64,000 bases of DNA. It comes from Lathyrus oleraceus. Taxonomy: Eukaryota; Streptophyta; Magnoliopsida; Fabales; Fabaceae. Where the stretch lies: NCBI RefSeq assembly GCF_024323335.1, contig NC_066585.1:79740118-79804117 (forward strand), in the 5' to 3' direction. Position 1 is the stretch's first letter, and each line of letters begins with the position of its first letter. Shown here in pieces: positions 1 to 10,198 of this stretch. The position numbers and the translations under genes are program-made. Under the pieces are notes generated by a model. It made no database searches. It had not been told where the DNA came from and saw only the letters and a list, made by a program, of their open reading frames with translations.

Positions 1-470
1 ATGGTTGTTTCAATGGTTGGTTGTGTTTGTAATGGACATGAAATTATGTTGTTAATGTTGAATGATTGGTAGGGTAATTGGATTGCCAAAAATGAGGAAT
101 GTCAATGATCAAAGGAACCTCAAACTAGGGTTTTTGAGCCACAAGTTTCATCAAGAACCATGGACAGAAGAATTAGGGTTTGAAGTGTAGGTGTTAAATA
201 GAGATGTTTAAAGGGTATGGGGCATTTAAAAATTTGACTTTGAGGGATCCTCGATGGCAAGGTCAATATCCATGGTGAATGAATACTTGTGAAAGCCAAA
301 TGAGGGAACTTGGGTTTGGTCCTTTTGTGACCAGATGACTCTTGAAACTTCTTTAAAAAGGGGACTCACCACCCAAATTGGGTTTGGGGAGTGAGTGGGA
401 TGTCTTGAGTGGTCCTCTTAGCTTTGTGGGATGCTTGAGGATGAGATTGGGGTAAAGGTGTCTTGGGCAC
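1..470. repeat. Satellite array, left edge (unit U0, first part)
   Basis: This is a partial copy of the ~2.7-kb satellite monomer. The same text recurs near 14530, 16440, 19150, 29350, 32060 and in every later unit. It is cut at 470 by the Athila-like element and resumes at 13628. The resumed half ends with the A-type signature (a GGGGAAATTTAAGGG variant near 13784), so this split unit is A-type and fits the A-B alternation seen further right. Confidence 0.9.
466..470. other. Target-site duplication, left copy (GGCAC)
   Basis: GGCAC borders the 5' LTR here and recurs at 13626-13630 directly before satellite text (ACCTCAACATGG). Other units read CTTGGGCACACCTC without interruption, so this is the empty-site sequence that was duplicated on insertion. 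Confidence 0.85.
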
Positions 471-851
471 TAATAACACTGAAATTTACCGTATTTTCGA
501 CTCCGATTTCACATGCATTCTAGTTGTTTTATTGTTATTTTGTTGTGTTATTACTATGTTTTTCTTTGTTTTCAGGTTTTTACTTTAATCGGAGCCCCGA
601 TCCAGAAAAGGAGCAAAAAAGAGCCAAAACCCCTAAAATTCAGCATTTTGTACTTGTGGCTTCCACCATGGCTGGCGCCATAGACCCTGCCATGACGTGT
701 CCAAGCTCAACCTCCCTCAACTGCCACGTTCCCCACTACTTCCACTAAGGCGCCTCAGATTGGCCTTGTGGCGGGCGCCACAAGAAGAAAAGTTTTCCCT
801 CCCATTTTCAAGTTGAAGGGCATCCTTGTCATTTCCATCTTTTTACTTGCT

Positions 852-859
852 TATAAATA
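852..859 (+). promoter_or_regulatory. LTR TATA box (TATAAATA)
   Basis: TATAAATA stands in CTTGCTTATAAATAGAAAC, with a matching copy at 10230-10237 in the 3' LTR. It is the best candidate for the element's RNA polymerase II core promoter. A transcript starting about 30 bp downstream would place the minisatellite at 1041-1245 in the leader. Confidence 0.65.
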
Positions 860-1040
860 GAAACTCGAAATCACTTTTTTAATCATCCAAACTTAGAGCA
901 GAGGCAAACTTAGAAGCAAACTTTGTTTCACTTAGGCATATATTTAGTATTTTAAAGTGGTAATCGCTTCGCATTGGAGTGTTACCACAATTGTGTAATC
1001 AAGTCTGTGATCGAGTCTGTAATCGAGTTTGGAGCAGGTT

Positions 1041-1245
1041 TTTATTACTTGTCTTTATCTTATTTATTTTCCCGCACTCGCTTTACTTTTATTTATTTTC
1101 TCGCACTCGTTTTACTTTTATTTATTTCCTCGCACTCGCTTTAAATTATTTATTTCCTCGCACTCGCTTTACTTTATTTATTTCTCGCACTCGCACTAAT
1201 TTTATTTACTTTCCGCACTCGCACTACTTTTATTTATTTTAATGC
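1041..1245. repeat. LTR minisatellite, CGCACTCGCTTTA type
   Basis: This is a degenerate tandem repeat of about 20-29 bp built from CCCGCACTCGCTTTACTTTT plus TATTTATTTT. The matching tract in the 3' LTR (about 10491-10780) is longer, so the repeat number has changed since the two LTRs were made. Confidence 0.85.
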
Positions 1246-2026
1246 ACTTTTACTTTACCATGTCTAACTAAATGTATAAGGTTAGAATGTAAGGATCGTA
1301 ATTGAACCGATAATCCGTACAATTGTTCGTAGAAACACTTAAGGGCTATTTTAACTTTCAACTTAAGTTTTCCCGCACTTCAATTCCGTTGGATAAGATC
1401 GAAAGCCGTCCAACGTCTATCTAAACTTAATTGTTTTTAACTATTTCAAAAACAGCGAAAGCGCTTTGTTTAGTTCATTATGAGATTTTAACTTAAGAAG
1501 AAAAGAGATTTTAGAACTATTTTCGGACACGTTTATAAGTTTAGAGTTTGGTTCATAAGAACCTCTTTTGGTTAAGAAATCCAGGTTATGATACTTTTCA
1601 ACTTAGTCAAGATACTATATTTCTTTAAAATAGGTTTACTACTCTAACGCAATATGCGCCTTTTTATAAGTGACAATAAGAGGGTTTGATTAGGGAGTAC
1701 AACTCGGTTCTAAATACGCGAAAGCGACAGTTCCTGTTAAATTAGTTCTTTTCAAAGTAGGATACACTACCCATAAGTAGCTCTATTAGCAAGTACTTGG
1801 ATTATTAATTGATTATGTGAATTACATTCGACCCTGTCTTTATTAGTTAAACTTTTTCAATACTTTACTTTTCATTGCACACTCTAAAAACACCTATTTT
1901 GATTGCCTTTGATAAACACCATAACAATAGATAACGATAGATTGACACTTGGTCTCTGTGGATTCGACAATCTTTTATATTACTCTGACGCGTTCGTATA
2001 CTTGCGAAAAGCACGCATCAAGTTTT

Positions 2027-2044
2027 TGGCGTCGTTGCCGGGGA
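2027..2044 (+). other. Primer binding site, tRNA-Asp type
   Basis: TGGCGTCGTTGCCGGGGA begins six bases after the LTR end. It is complementary to the 3' end of plant tRNA-Asp (known form TGGCGCCGTTGCCGGGGA) with one mismatch at the sixth base. This primer is typical of Athila-group elements and primes minus-strand synthesis. Confidence 0.9.
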
Positions 2045-2216
2045 CCAATATCGTCAAATTTCATTTCCATGTTGTTATATCGTTTAGACTTAGGCTATTT
2101 CCCATCGGTCAATGCGAAGAACTCGCAGCACCGGAAGTTTAAGCTTAATATACCCTCTGGCGGAACCTGAACGTTACGCTCGCGCACGTTTATTCTTTCA
2201 TAGAATTAAGAGAGCT

Positions 2217-3392
2217 ATGGCCGAAGATCAAAACCAAAGACCTCTTAAAGATTTCGCTCAACCATCAAATGAAAAACCTAGTTCTAGTATAGTAAACCCA
2301 ACCATCCCAGCTAATAATTTTGAACTTAAACCATCCCTGTTGCAACTAGTGCAACAAAGACAATTCGCGGGTCTCGCTACTGAGAACCTGAACCAACATT
2401 TAAAAATATTTCTTCAATTAGCAGACACTTTTAAAACCAATGGAGCTTCTCCTGAGGCAATACGTTTAAGATTATTCCCTTTTTCCCTCAGAGATAAAGC
2501 CCTATCATGGTTAGATTCCCTTCCACCCAATTCCATTATGACTTGGGATAACCTTAGAAGAGTTTTTCTTGCTAGATACTTTTCCCCGAGTAAGATCGCC
2601 GTTCTTCGAAACCATATAACTAGATTTACCCAAAACCAAGGAGAATCGTTGTTCGAAGCTTGGGAGAGATATAAAGAGTTGTTACGAGCATGCCCACATC
2701 ATGGTTTAGAAAATTGGTTAATCATTCAAACCTTCTATAATGGACTTCACTATAACACGAAGATGACCATCGACGCTGCCGCAGGCGGTGCTCCGATGAA
2801 CAAACCTTATCCTGAAGCCAGTGCCCTCATCGAAGATATGGCTCAAAACCATCAATCTTGGGGAGTCGAACGAGCGACAGTTAAGAAGAAGGAAGCCCAA
2901 GGAGGATGAACTAAGCTCTATAGACATGATGCAAGCTAAAATGGACGCATTAGCCCTTAAGGTCGAGCATATGTGCATAAACTCGAATACTGTAGCAACA
3001 GTTTTGTCGGATTGTGAGATATGTGGAACCAAAGGACACCAATCTGTAGAATGCAGTCTATTAAACGAAACCCACTCTGAGCAAGTGAACTACACCCAAG
3101 GGAACCCATACTCGAATACCTATAACCCTGGATGGAGGAATCACCTGAACTTCTCCTATAAAAACAATAACCCAATCCAAAATAATGCACCTCTGAGACC
3201 TAGTTATCAAGCCCCTAGATCAAATCAACATATGCAACCTGTACCACAAAAACCGAGCCTCGAGAAAATTATGGAAAATTTTATCACCGCTCAAACCCAA
3301 CAAAACAAGGAGTTCATGAACCAGAACATTCATGTTAACGAATTGATTACCCAGTTAGGAACCAAGTTGACCAAATAGTTACTCATACTAAG
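2217..3392 (+). pseudogene. gag: gag polyprotein remnant (Athila-like), frameshifted
   Basis: Reading begins at the ATG at 2217 (MAEDQNQRPL), which fits Athila gag better than the upstream in-frame ATG at 2112. The first ~220 residues form a plant retrotransposon gag domain (LFPFSLRDKALSWLDSLP, then WDNLRRVFLARYF). A frameshift between about 2880 and 2905 moves the continuation to another frame, where MMQAKMDALALKVE and a CX2CX4HX4C zinc knuckle (3013-3054) follow. A second single-base shift at about 3366, near GTKLTK, moves the frame again. Gag builds the particle and binds RNA through the knuckle; with two shifts this copy cannot make it whole. Confidence 0.88.
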
Positions 3393-3881
3393 ATGCTTGA
3401 AACCCAGATCTCTCAGGTAGCTTTGAACCAAGCCCCTCAGACTACACCTGGAGGACAATTCCCTGGACAACCTCAACAAAATCCGAGAGGGCAAGCCAAT
3501 GTCATTACCCTACAAAGTGGGAACGCTTATGATGAGCCACCAAACCCCAGATTTAGTGAACCCGAAACTTCTAAGGAATGTACCAAACCCACGGACGAAG
3601 TAAAGGAACCAGAGGAATCTGAAAACCAGAAAGGTCGAGAAAAAGGAGAAGAACCTAAAGATAAAACTTACGTACCACCCCCGCCATACAAACCACCTAT
3701 ACCATATCCGCAAAGACTCAAACAAATCCAGATCAATAAACAGTATCAAAAATTTATTAAAGTTATAGAAAAACTTCATGTAGAAATCCCTTTCACATAA
3801 GGCATCACCCAAATACCTTCTTATGCAAAGTTTCTCAAATACATCCTTACCAACAAACGTAGACTTGACGATCCGAAGCCT
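3393..3881 (+). pseudogene. gag-protease linker, broken by a stop
   Basis: The frame opening at 3393 (MLETQISQVALNQAPQTTPG) continues gag after the second frameshift. It runs through a Gln/Pro- and Glu/Lys-rich linker (LQSGNAYDEPP, PPPPYKPPIPYPQRLK) to the PFT...AKFLKYIL segment that precedes protease in Athila-type polyproteins. A TAA at 3798-3800 interrupts it, and the same frame then continues into the protease region at 3882, so this is a nonsense mutation rather than a frameshift. Confidence 0.8.
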
Positions 3882-4775
3882 TTGGAATGTAATGCTATTT
3901 CCAAGGACAAATTAGCAAAGAAAGATAAAGATCCTGGAAATTTCTCCATTCCTTGCCTTTTAGGTAATCATGTCATCGAAAAAGCTTTTCTAGACCTAGG
4001 AGCTAGTGTGAGCTTAATGCCTTTAGCAGTTTGTGAGAGGTTAAACTTAGGAGAATTACAATCCATTAAGATGTCACTTCAGTTAGCCGATAGATCTGTT
4101 AAATATCTGATAGGCATTTTAGAAGATGTTCCTGTTAGAATAGGTCAGTTATTTATCCCTACTGATTTTGTTGTCATGGACATCAAAGAGGACAATGATA
4201 TACCAATCCTTCTAGGTAGACCATTCTTATCGACTGCAGGAGCCATAATAGATGTCAAGAAAGGAAAGTTGACATTTGAGGTAGGTGACGAGAAAATAGA
4301 ATTTATACTTTCGAAATTTCTTATGGCACCTGTGATGGGAGACGTGTGTTATGCCTTAGATATCATTGATGAATGTGTTAGAGAATTAGAACAAGAAGAA
4401 ATTATAAAAACAATCAAGTTACCATCAACTCCCATAATGGAAGATGATGACTTCAAGAAACCCTACATCAATGATAACCTTTACGAATGTTTATCCCTTA
4501 CCCCAGATCCTATGCCATGCCCTAAGAAACCAACCTTAGAACTTAAGGAACTGCCTAAGAACCTGAGATATGAGTTCCTCGATGAAAAGATGAATCGTCC
4601 AGTTATAGTCAGTGCTACCTTGAGCCAAGAGGAAACAAACCAACTTTTAGACGTCTTACGAAGATATCCCTCAGTCTTAGGATATAATATCTCTGACCTG
4701 AAAGGTATAAGCCCATCCGTATGCATGCATTGGGTTTCGCTAGAAGAAGATTCAAAACCCTCCAGGGAACATTAG
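3882..4775 (+). pseudogene. pol: Retropepsin-type protease and start of RT region
   Basis: The aspartic protease core is visible as AFLDLGASVSLMP (residues 36-48 from 3882), with the catalytic Asp in the DLGA form usual for this clade. The flap-side motif DIPILLGRPFLSTAGA follows at about residues 106-121. Protease normally cleaves the gag-pol polyprotein in the particle. The C-terminal third is the spacer leading to RT (LPKNLRYEFL, then CMHWVSLEEDSKPSREH). It ends at a TAG at 4773-4775 in the same frame as the RT that follows, so a point mutation split one polyprotein. Confidence 0.88.
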
Positions 4776-4793
4776 AGAAGAATAAACCCTATA

Positions 4794-6024
4794 ATGAGTG
4801 ATGTTGTTAAAAAGGAAGTTCTTAAGTTACTTGAGGCAGGTATAATCTATCAGATCTCGGATAGTAAGTGGGTAAGCCCTGTGCATGTAGTACCTAAAAA
4901 GGGAGGTATCACAGTCATGCAAAATGATAGAGGCGAACATGTAGCAAAACATTTAGAACGAGGATGGAGGATGTGTATAGATTATAGAAAATTAAATAAA
5001 GCAACCAGGAAGGGTCATTTCCCTTTACCATTTATAGACCAAATGTTGGAGCGTCTAGCCAGACACGCTTACTTTTGCTATCTAGATGGATACTCTGGAT
5101 TCTTCCAAATACCTATCCACCCCGAAGATCAAGAAAAAACTACCTTTACATGCCCTTATGGAACTTTTGCCTACAGACGAATGCCATTCGGCCTCTGTAA
5201 TGCCCCAGCTACTTTCCAACGCTGCATGATGTCAATCTTTGCAGATTACCTAGATGGTATCATGGAAGTGTTTATGGATGATTTCTCGGTTTGCGGATTT
5301 GATTTCCACAATTCTCTTGCTAACCTTGAGAAAATCCTGGAGAGATGCGTGGAGGTGAACCTCGTGCTAAACTGGGAAAAGTGTCATTTCATGGTGACCG
5401 AAGGAATACTTTTAGGATATATAGTTTTTGAAAAAGGTATAGAGGTAGATAGAGCTAAAATAGAAGTTATAGAAAACCTAAAACCCCCAAAAACCATCAG
5501 AGAAGTCCGAAGCTTTCTTGGACACGCTGGATTCTACCGGCGTTTTATTAAAGAATTATTCAAAATAACTAAACCTTTAACTGGACTTTTAATGAAAGAT
5601 GCTGAATTCATTTTTGATGGAAAATGTAATGACGCATTTAATCTTTTAAAGCAAGCATTAATCTCTGCACCTATTATGAAACCGCCTGATTGGTCGGAAC
5701 CTTTTGAGATAATGTGCGATGCTAGTGATTATGCAGTTGGAGCCGTTCTAGGACAAAGGAAAGATAAAAAATTACATGCCATTTATTATGCCAGTAGAAC
5801 CCTAGATGCTGCCCAACTTAACTATGCAACAACTGGAAAAGAATTACTCGCTGTAGTATTTGCTATAGACAAATTTAGATCTTATCTAGTAGGAGCAAAA
5901 ATTATAGTTTACACCGATCATGCTGCCATTCGTTACCTATTAAGTAAAAAAGATGCCAAGCCCAGGTTACTCCGATGGATTCTATTACTACAAGAGTTTG
6001 ATTTAGATATAAGAGATAAAAAAA
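4794..6024 (+). pseudogene. pol: Reverse transcriptase and RNase H (Ty3/gypsy)
   Basis: RT motifs occur in order: [53 protein letters not shown] and the catalytic FMDD at 5271-5282. An RNase H domain follows with its acidic residues in MCDASD, GKELLAV and YTDHAA. These make cDNA and remove the RNA template. The frame fails after an A-run at 6018-6024, where one extra A shifts the reading so that the original frame meets TAG at 6057. In the next frame the DHLSRLEH sequence at the RNase H end is intact and reads on into integrase. Confidence 0.93.
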
Positions 6025-7496
6025 GGCACTGGAAATGTAGTAGCCGATCACCTTTCTAGGCTAGAGCATCTAAAACCAGAACTAGTACCCATAAATGATT
6101 ATTTCACCTATGATAGACTGATAGCTAGAGTAGAAACCATTGAAGATAATAACCTAGATCCTTATGAGCATCCCCAAAATTCCTTAGCAATACGTAACGT
6201 ACCTTGGTATGCAGACTTCGTTAATTACCTAGCTGCTGATATAGTACCCCCTGATCTTGACTACCACCGCAAGAAGAAATTCTTCCACGATGTGAGAAAC
6301 TTCTATTGGGACGAACCACTCCTTTTCAAAAGGGGTAAAGATGGCATTTTTCGCCGTTGCGTTCCGGAAGAAGAGGTAAATAGTATTATCAAGCATTGTC
6401 ATTCTGCACCTTATGGTGGACATGCGAGCACCTCTAAGACATATGCCAAGATTCTTCAAGCTGGTCTATTCTGGCCCACCATGTGGTGTGATGTCTATGC
6501 TTGTATTGTCAAATGTGATAGATGCCAACGCACTAGAAACATTTCAAGGCGTGATGAAATGCCTCTAAGAAACATTCAGGAAGTAGAACTCTTTGACGTA
6601 TGGGGTATAGATTTCATGGGACCTTTCCCACCATCCTTAGGAAACAGGTATATCTTAGTAGATGTGGACTATGTGTCTAAGTGGATTGAAGCTATAGTTG
6701 CACCCACAAACGAAACTAGGTTAGTAATCAAACTATTTAAAAACTATATATTCCCTAGATTTGGAACACCACGTTTAGTCATAAGCGATGGAGGATCACA
6801 CTTTATATCGAGGATATTTGATAAACTTTTAAGAAAATATGGAGTTAGGCATAGAGTAGCAACACCATACCACCCACAGACTAGTGGCCAAGTAGAAGTA
6901 TCTAATAGGGAGATAAAACAAATCCTAGAGAAAACTGTTTCTATTTCTAGGAGAGACTGGTCCCAGAAGCTTCAAGAAGCATTATGGGCCTATAGAACCG
7001 CTTTCAAAACCCCTATAGGAACTACTCCTTACCAACTAGTTTATGGAAAATCCTGTCACTTACCGTTCGAATTATAGCATAAGGCCTATTGGACCATTAA
7101 AACTTTGAGTTTAGACTACCTAGCCGCTAGAGAAAAACCTACCCTTGACATTCATAAACTAGAAGAACTTAGGCAATCGGCCTACAAGAATGCAAAAGAA
7201 CAAAAGCCTATCACGACAAAAGAATAGTAAAGAAAAACTTCAGTATAGGCGATCATGTTCTCCTTTTCAACTCTACATTACGACTCTTCCCTAGAAAGCT
7301 ACGTTCAAGATGGACTGGTCCTTTCGAAGTATCCAAGATTCTGAGATCCGGAGCCGTAGAAATCAAGAACGAAACCTGTAGTCCATTCATTGTGAATGGA
7401 CAAAGACTGAAGCTCTACAAAGGAGGAGACATTCCAGCATACTACTCAAGCCACACTCTGATTGATCCACCAATTCCTACTACTACAGGTGTATAA
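6025..7496 (+). pseudogene. pol: Integrase (Ty3/gypsy), two further breaks
   Basis: After the A-run frameshift, the sequence reads through a linker into integrase. A His/Cys zinc-binding module ([10 protein letters not shown], then CDRCQR) is followed by the catalytic core with Asp in WGIDFMGPF, Asp in VISDGGSHF and Glu in [10 protein letters not shown]. The last two acids are 35 residues apart, the DD35E spacing. A TAG at 7075-7077 interrupts it, a frameshift occurs near 7200, and then a GPF-type module (RWTGPFEVSKIL) runs to the TAA at 7494-7496. No chromodomain is visible. Integrase would insert the cDNA; this copy is dead. Confidence 0.9.
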
Positions 7497-7530
7497 ATTC
7501 TAATCGTCAAGCTAATGACGTTAAACAAGC

Positions 7531-7547
7531 GTTGCGTGGGAGGCAAC
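7531..7547 (+). other. Short hairpin after pol (GTTGC-7 nt-GCAAC)
   Basis: GTTGCGTGGGAGGCAAC forms a five-pair stem with a seven-base loop, 35 bp after the pol stop. A GGGAGGCAACCC block downstream of pol is a recurring feature of Athila-type elements, to my knowledge. A role in RNA processing or packaging is only a guess. Confidence 0.5.
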
Positions 7548-7680
7548 CCATGGTTTTTCTTTCATTTTACTTTTTCGCATTTATTTAATTTAATTTTTAT
7601 TTTATTTTATCATATTTTGCATCGAGACTAAAAATTTGAATGGTTTGCATTTTCAGGATCACTTTCTTAACTTTTACAGG

Positions 7681-8913
7681 ATGCAGGATTTCGATGATAT
7701 GCACGTGGCCTATAGAGATAATGCTCAGAGAGAGTGCTACATCGCCCTGTATCAGCGCCCTATGGCACCCACATGTTATCCTGATCAGCACTGTATGGAG
7801 GCACTGGGTATCGAGTCGAGTATCCGATTCCTTAGCCACCAGCTTCACTGGGACGAGTTTGCCGACGACTTAAGTAACACCTACAGGAATCTGACATTGG
7901 AGTTCCCGAGTTCATTCGACTATGACCCATACTCTAGACCAGATGGGTATGCTTCTTTCAGGCTCTTTGGAGTTGAGTACTCTTTCATCCAGAAAGAGTT
8001 CGACGACCTATTGGGCTTCCAGACCACTCCTGATGCTATCCCGGAGACACCTATGGGATATTTTTTGGGTAAGGAGGTGGAGAAGTTTTGGAGTGATATA
8101 TCAGGTGGCGGAAGCCAGGATCCATCTACGCAATTATCTCATGTTATACATAACCCTGCCTTTAGATACTTTCAGATGATATTGGCACATTCCTTCCTGG
8201 GAAGACCGGATGCGGAGACATTATTGAGTGAAGAGGAGATCTTCCTACTATTTTTTGCATCCCAGTCTCGCCCAGTAGCATGTGGGAACTTTTTGCTATA
8301 TAGTCTCAGCGGTGTCTCCAGATCTACCGAAGGAGTCATCCATGTGGGCGGGATCATCACGCAGATTGCTGTCGCTTTAGGCCTGTCTCGCAAGCTGTCA
8401 CATCTCCGGATCTACTGTGGGTACACTACCATGGACATCGACTTCTGTTTGACCAGAGGGTTGATGAGGAGAGCCTCTTTCCACCCATGTCAGTTCCGAT
8501 TGCTGGTCGACAGCGAGGTTATCCATTATTTCACACTGCCAGATCCTATGATGACCAGTGTGCATGATCCAGCGAATTTGAGTTATGCTCTAGAGGTCCA
8601 GGGAGAGACCGTCGAGGAGCCGAGATCACCACCCATTGCTGAGTACACGCCTACACCACCTTCTCCAAGGATCACTGTTTTCTCTAATAATCTTTCATTG
8701 CAGACCCCCGACATCCGCACTCAGATTGCAAAGTGTCGTAGAGAGATTGCAGAACTTAGACAGGAGGTGGCTGACCTCACTTTACAGATGGGAGTGTCTG
8801 ATCTCACCCACGCTACCGAAGCCGACTGTTTATATCAGGAGATCGCAGAGCTCATGCAGGAGGTAGCCATGCTCCGTGGATCCACTCAGGAAGACGACAT
8901 CCCTACTATATGA
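7681..8913 (+). CDS. Athila ORF3 protein (env-position ORF), intact
   Basis: This is an open frame of 410 residues from ATG 7681 (MQDFDDMHVAYRD). The frame is also open upstream to a TTG at 7636, but the first in-frame ATG is chosen. It occupies the env position downstream of pol. The body resembles the plant-transposon domain found in Athila-type third ORFs (LTLEFPSSFDYDPY, FRLFGVEYSFIQKEF, IHNPAFRYFQMILAHSF). The last ~60 residues are heptad-rich (IAKCRREIAELRQEVADL) and likely form a coiled coil. I see no signal peptide or membrane segment, so an envelope function is not supported. Two splice-acceptor-like tracts (TTTTCAG ending near 7656, TTTTACAG ending near 7680) lie just before the ATG, consistent with expression from a spliced RNA. 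It is the only intact ORF of the element. Confidence 0.72.
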   Translation: MQDFDDMHVAYRDNAQRECYIALYQRPMAPTCYPDQHCMEALGIESSIRFLSHQLHWDEFADDLSNTYRNLTLEFPSSFDYDPYSRPDGYASFRLFGVEYSFIQKEFDDLLGFQTTPDAIPETPMGYFLGKEVEKFWSDISGGGSQDPSTQLSHVIHNPAFRYFQMILAHSFLGRPDAETLLSEEEIFLLFFASQSRPVACGNFLLYSLSGVSRSTEGVIHVGGIITQIAVALGLSRKLSHLRIYCGYTTMDIDFCLTRGLMRRASFHPCQFRLLVDSEVIHYFTLPDPMMTSVHDPANLSYALEVQGETVEEPRSPPIAEYTPTPPSPRITVFSNNLSLQTPDIRTQIAKCRREIAELRQEVADLTLQMGVSDLTHATEADCLYQEIAELMQEVAMLRGSTQEDDIPTI

Positions 8914-9578
8914 TCTCACCATTTCATCTTATTTTATCTCTTTTTTATATTTCTCGTATTTGCATAACTCATTTTATATTATCGCATTTGGAATATTATA
9001 TAAACTATGTCTATACATTGATATTTCTACTTTTATCTATATATGTCTTATGTTTGTTTTATTTGCATTTTTTATTTTAGTTGTTTATTTATTTATTAGT
9101 CTAATATTTAATTTTTGTTTTACTTTTATTTTTTATTTTTACTTCTATAAAAATTATGCAAGTCGATGATACTAGGAAAATCACAAGACAAATGCTATTT
9201 GGACCCCTCAAAGCCAAAAGACAAAGAGAAGCACAAGCCAAAGGACCAAAATCCTCCCCAGCCAGATTTTGCCTTGTGGCGCTCGCCATAGACCCTGTGG
9301 CGCTCGCCATAGACCCTGTGGCGCCCGCCACAGCGTCTGTAAAAGGTCGGGGCATAACCCCTTTCTTCACCATTTTCACACCTTACAACCTTCCAACCCC
9401 ATTTTTCCACCTTGCAAAAACGTCTTTGAACCCATAAAAAGCTCACACCTTTCTAATCACCACACCGTACAAATCATTTTTCCGATTTCCATTTTCATTT
9501 TCGTCCGTCGGATTTCGCAAATATCCAACCTTTTCACATTCCACTTCATCTTCTTCGTCACTTTTCAAGAGCTCACAA
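8914..9578. other. Spacer between the two ORF3-like genes
   Basis: The first ~240 bp are extremely T-rich with no coding signal. From about 9150 the base content changes to a CA-rich stretch containing a three-copy 21-bp repeat (9276-9338). It ends in a Py-rich tract (CTTCATCTTCTTCGTCAC) just before the ATG at 9579. No gene is seen. Confidence 0.6.
9276..9338. repeat. Three 21-bp GC-rich repeats (GTGGCGCTCGCCATAGACCCT)
   Basis: Copies start at 9276, 9297 and 9318; the third is diverged (GTGGCGCCCGCCACAGCG). Each contains a near-palindromic GTGGCG..CGCCA. The same core with CATAGACCCTG occurs in the 5' LTR at about 669-692, and a GTGGCGGGCGCCAC form at about 767-780, so element LTR and interior share the motif. 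Confidence 0.85.
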
Positions 9579-10198
9579 ATGGAGTTTAATGGATTCATTC
9601 TTCGAGGAGGGAAACCGAGGGATAGACAAAGAAAAATCATTGAACGGTTGCAAAATCGGGAGATCCTCCCGACAAGGTATGTTGACGAAAACTGTCTCTA
9701 CACTTTAGGTATCTATCATAGTATATTTCATTTATTAGATAACTTAGGTTTGCATAATTTCTTTTCCAACAAAGAACCTACCTATGAGCGATTGACAATC
9801 GAATTCTTGAGTTCTTTAATCTATATTGTCAATCCTAACACTGCTAGCACAGTTGGTACTGTCAGATTTAGAATGTTTGTTGTTGAATATGAATTCAGTA
9901 TCGACGAACTAGCAGGCTTGTTAGGAATCCCTCATGGGGACGGTGCTATTTGTGAGGGCCCTTTGGATTCAGAGTGGTCAGTTGAGGTATTTTCCTTCTG
10001 GGAGCGATTATCAAACACTTCCATAAACTCTTTTGAAGGAGTTCTTGCCTCAACTATCCATAACTCGGCCATCAGAGTTTTTAGATATCTGTTGGCATGC
10101 ACTATTTTTGGCCGGAAGAATCCAAATAAGGTTAGTGCTAGAGAGATTCTATTTTTGAAAGGAAGTCTCACAAATAGACGAATTAATTCGGTCCCGTT
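9579..10198 (+). pseudogene. Second ORF3-like gene, 3' truncated
   Basis: It begins MEFNGFILRGGKPRDRQRK and aligns co-linearly with the 7681-8913 product: LTIEFLSS with LTLEFPSS, VRFRMFVVEYEFSIDELAGL with the FRLFGVEYSF region, and TIHNSAIRVFRYLLACTIFG with VIHNPAFRYFQMILAHSFLG. Identity is low, so the two are old paralogues. After about 206 codons the sequence jumps into the middle of the 3' LTR at 10199; the frame reads on for 12 LTR-encoded codons to a stop at 10238. The expected C-terminal half, the polypurine tract and the first ~350 bp of the LTR are gone. Confidence 0.8.

Larger units (their letters stand above)
471..2020 (+). repeat. 5' LTR of the Athila-like element
   Basis: The 1550-bp segment matches 10199-11557 from position 821 onward and ends in the same GAAAAGCACGCATCA. 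It carries a TATA box at 852-859, a CT/AT-rich minisatellite (about 1041-1245) and the CTCTGTGGATTCGACAA block near its end that is common in Athila-type LTRs. Its first bases are TAATAACACTG rather than the usual TG, probably a G-to-A change at position 2. Relative to the 3' LTR it lacks about 78 bp after 1034, between short direct repeats (GGAGCA). Confidence 0.92.

Noticed and set aside
979..1242. Phe/Tyr/Leu-rich frame in the 5' LTR (and 10352-10807 in the 3' LTR) that could be taken for a membrane protein.
   Set aside because: It is the translation of the TTTATTTATTTT/CGCACTCGC minisatellite; length varies with repeat number.
7636..7680. Longer N-terminus for ORF3 using TTG at 7636.
   Set aside because: Non-ATG initiation is not needed: an in-frame ATG lies at 7681, right after acceptor-like tracts.
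9276..9338. Direct repeats with spacers of equal length, considered as a CRISPR-like array.
   Set aside because: There are only three 21-bp units with no unique spacers, and the sequence is a plant retroelement.
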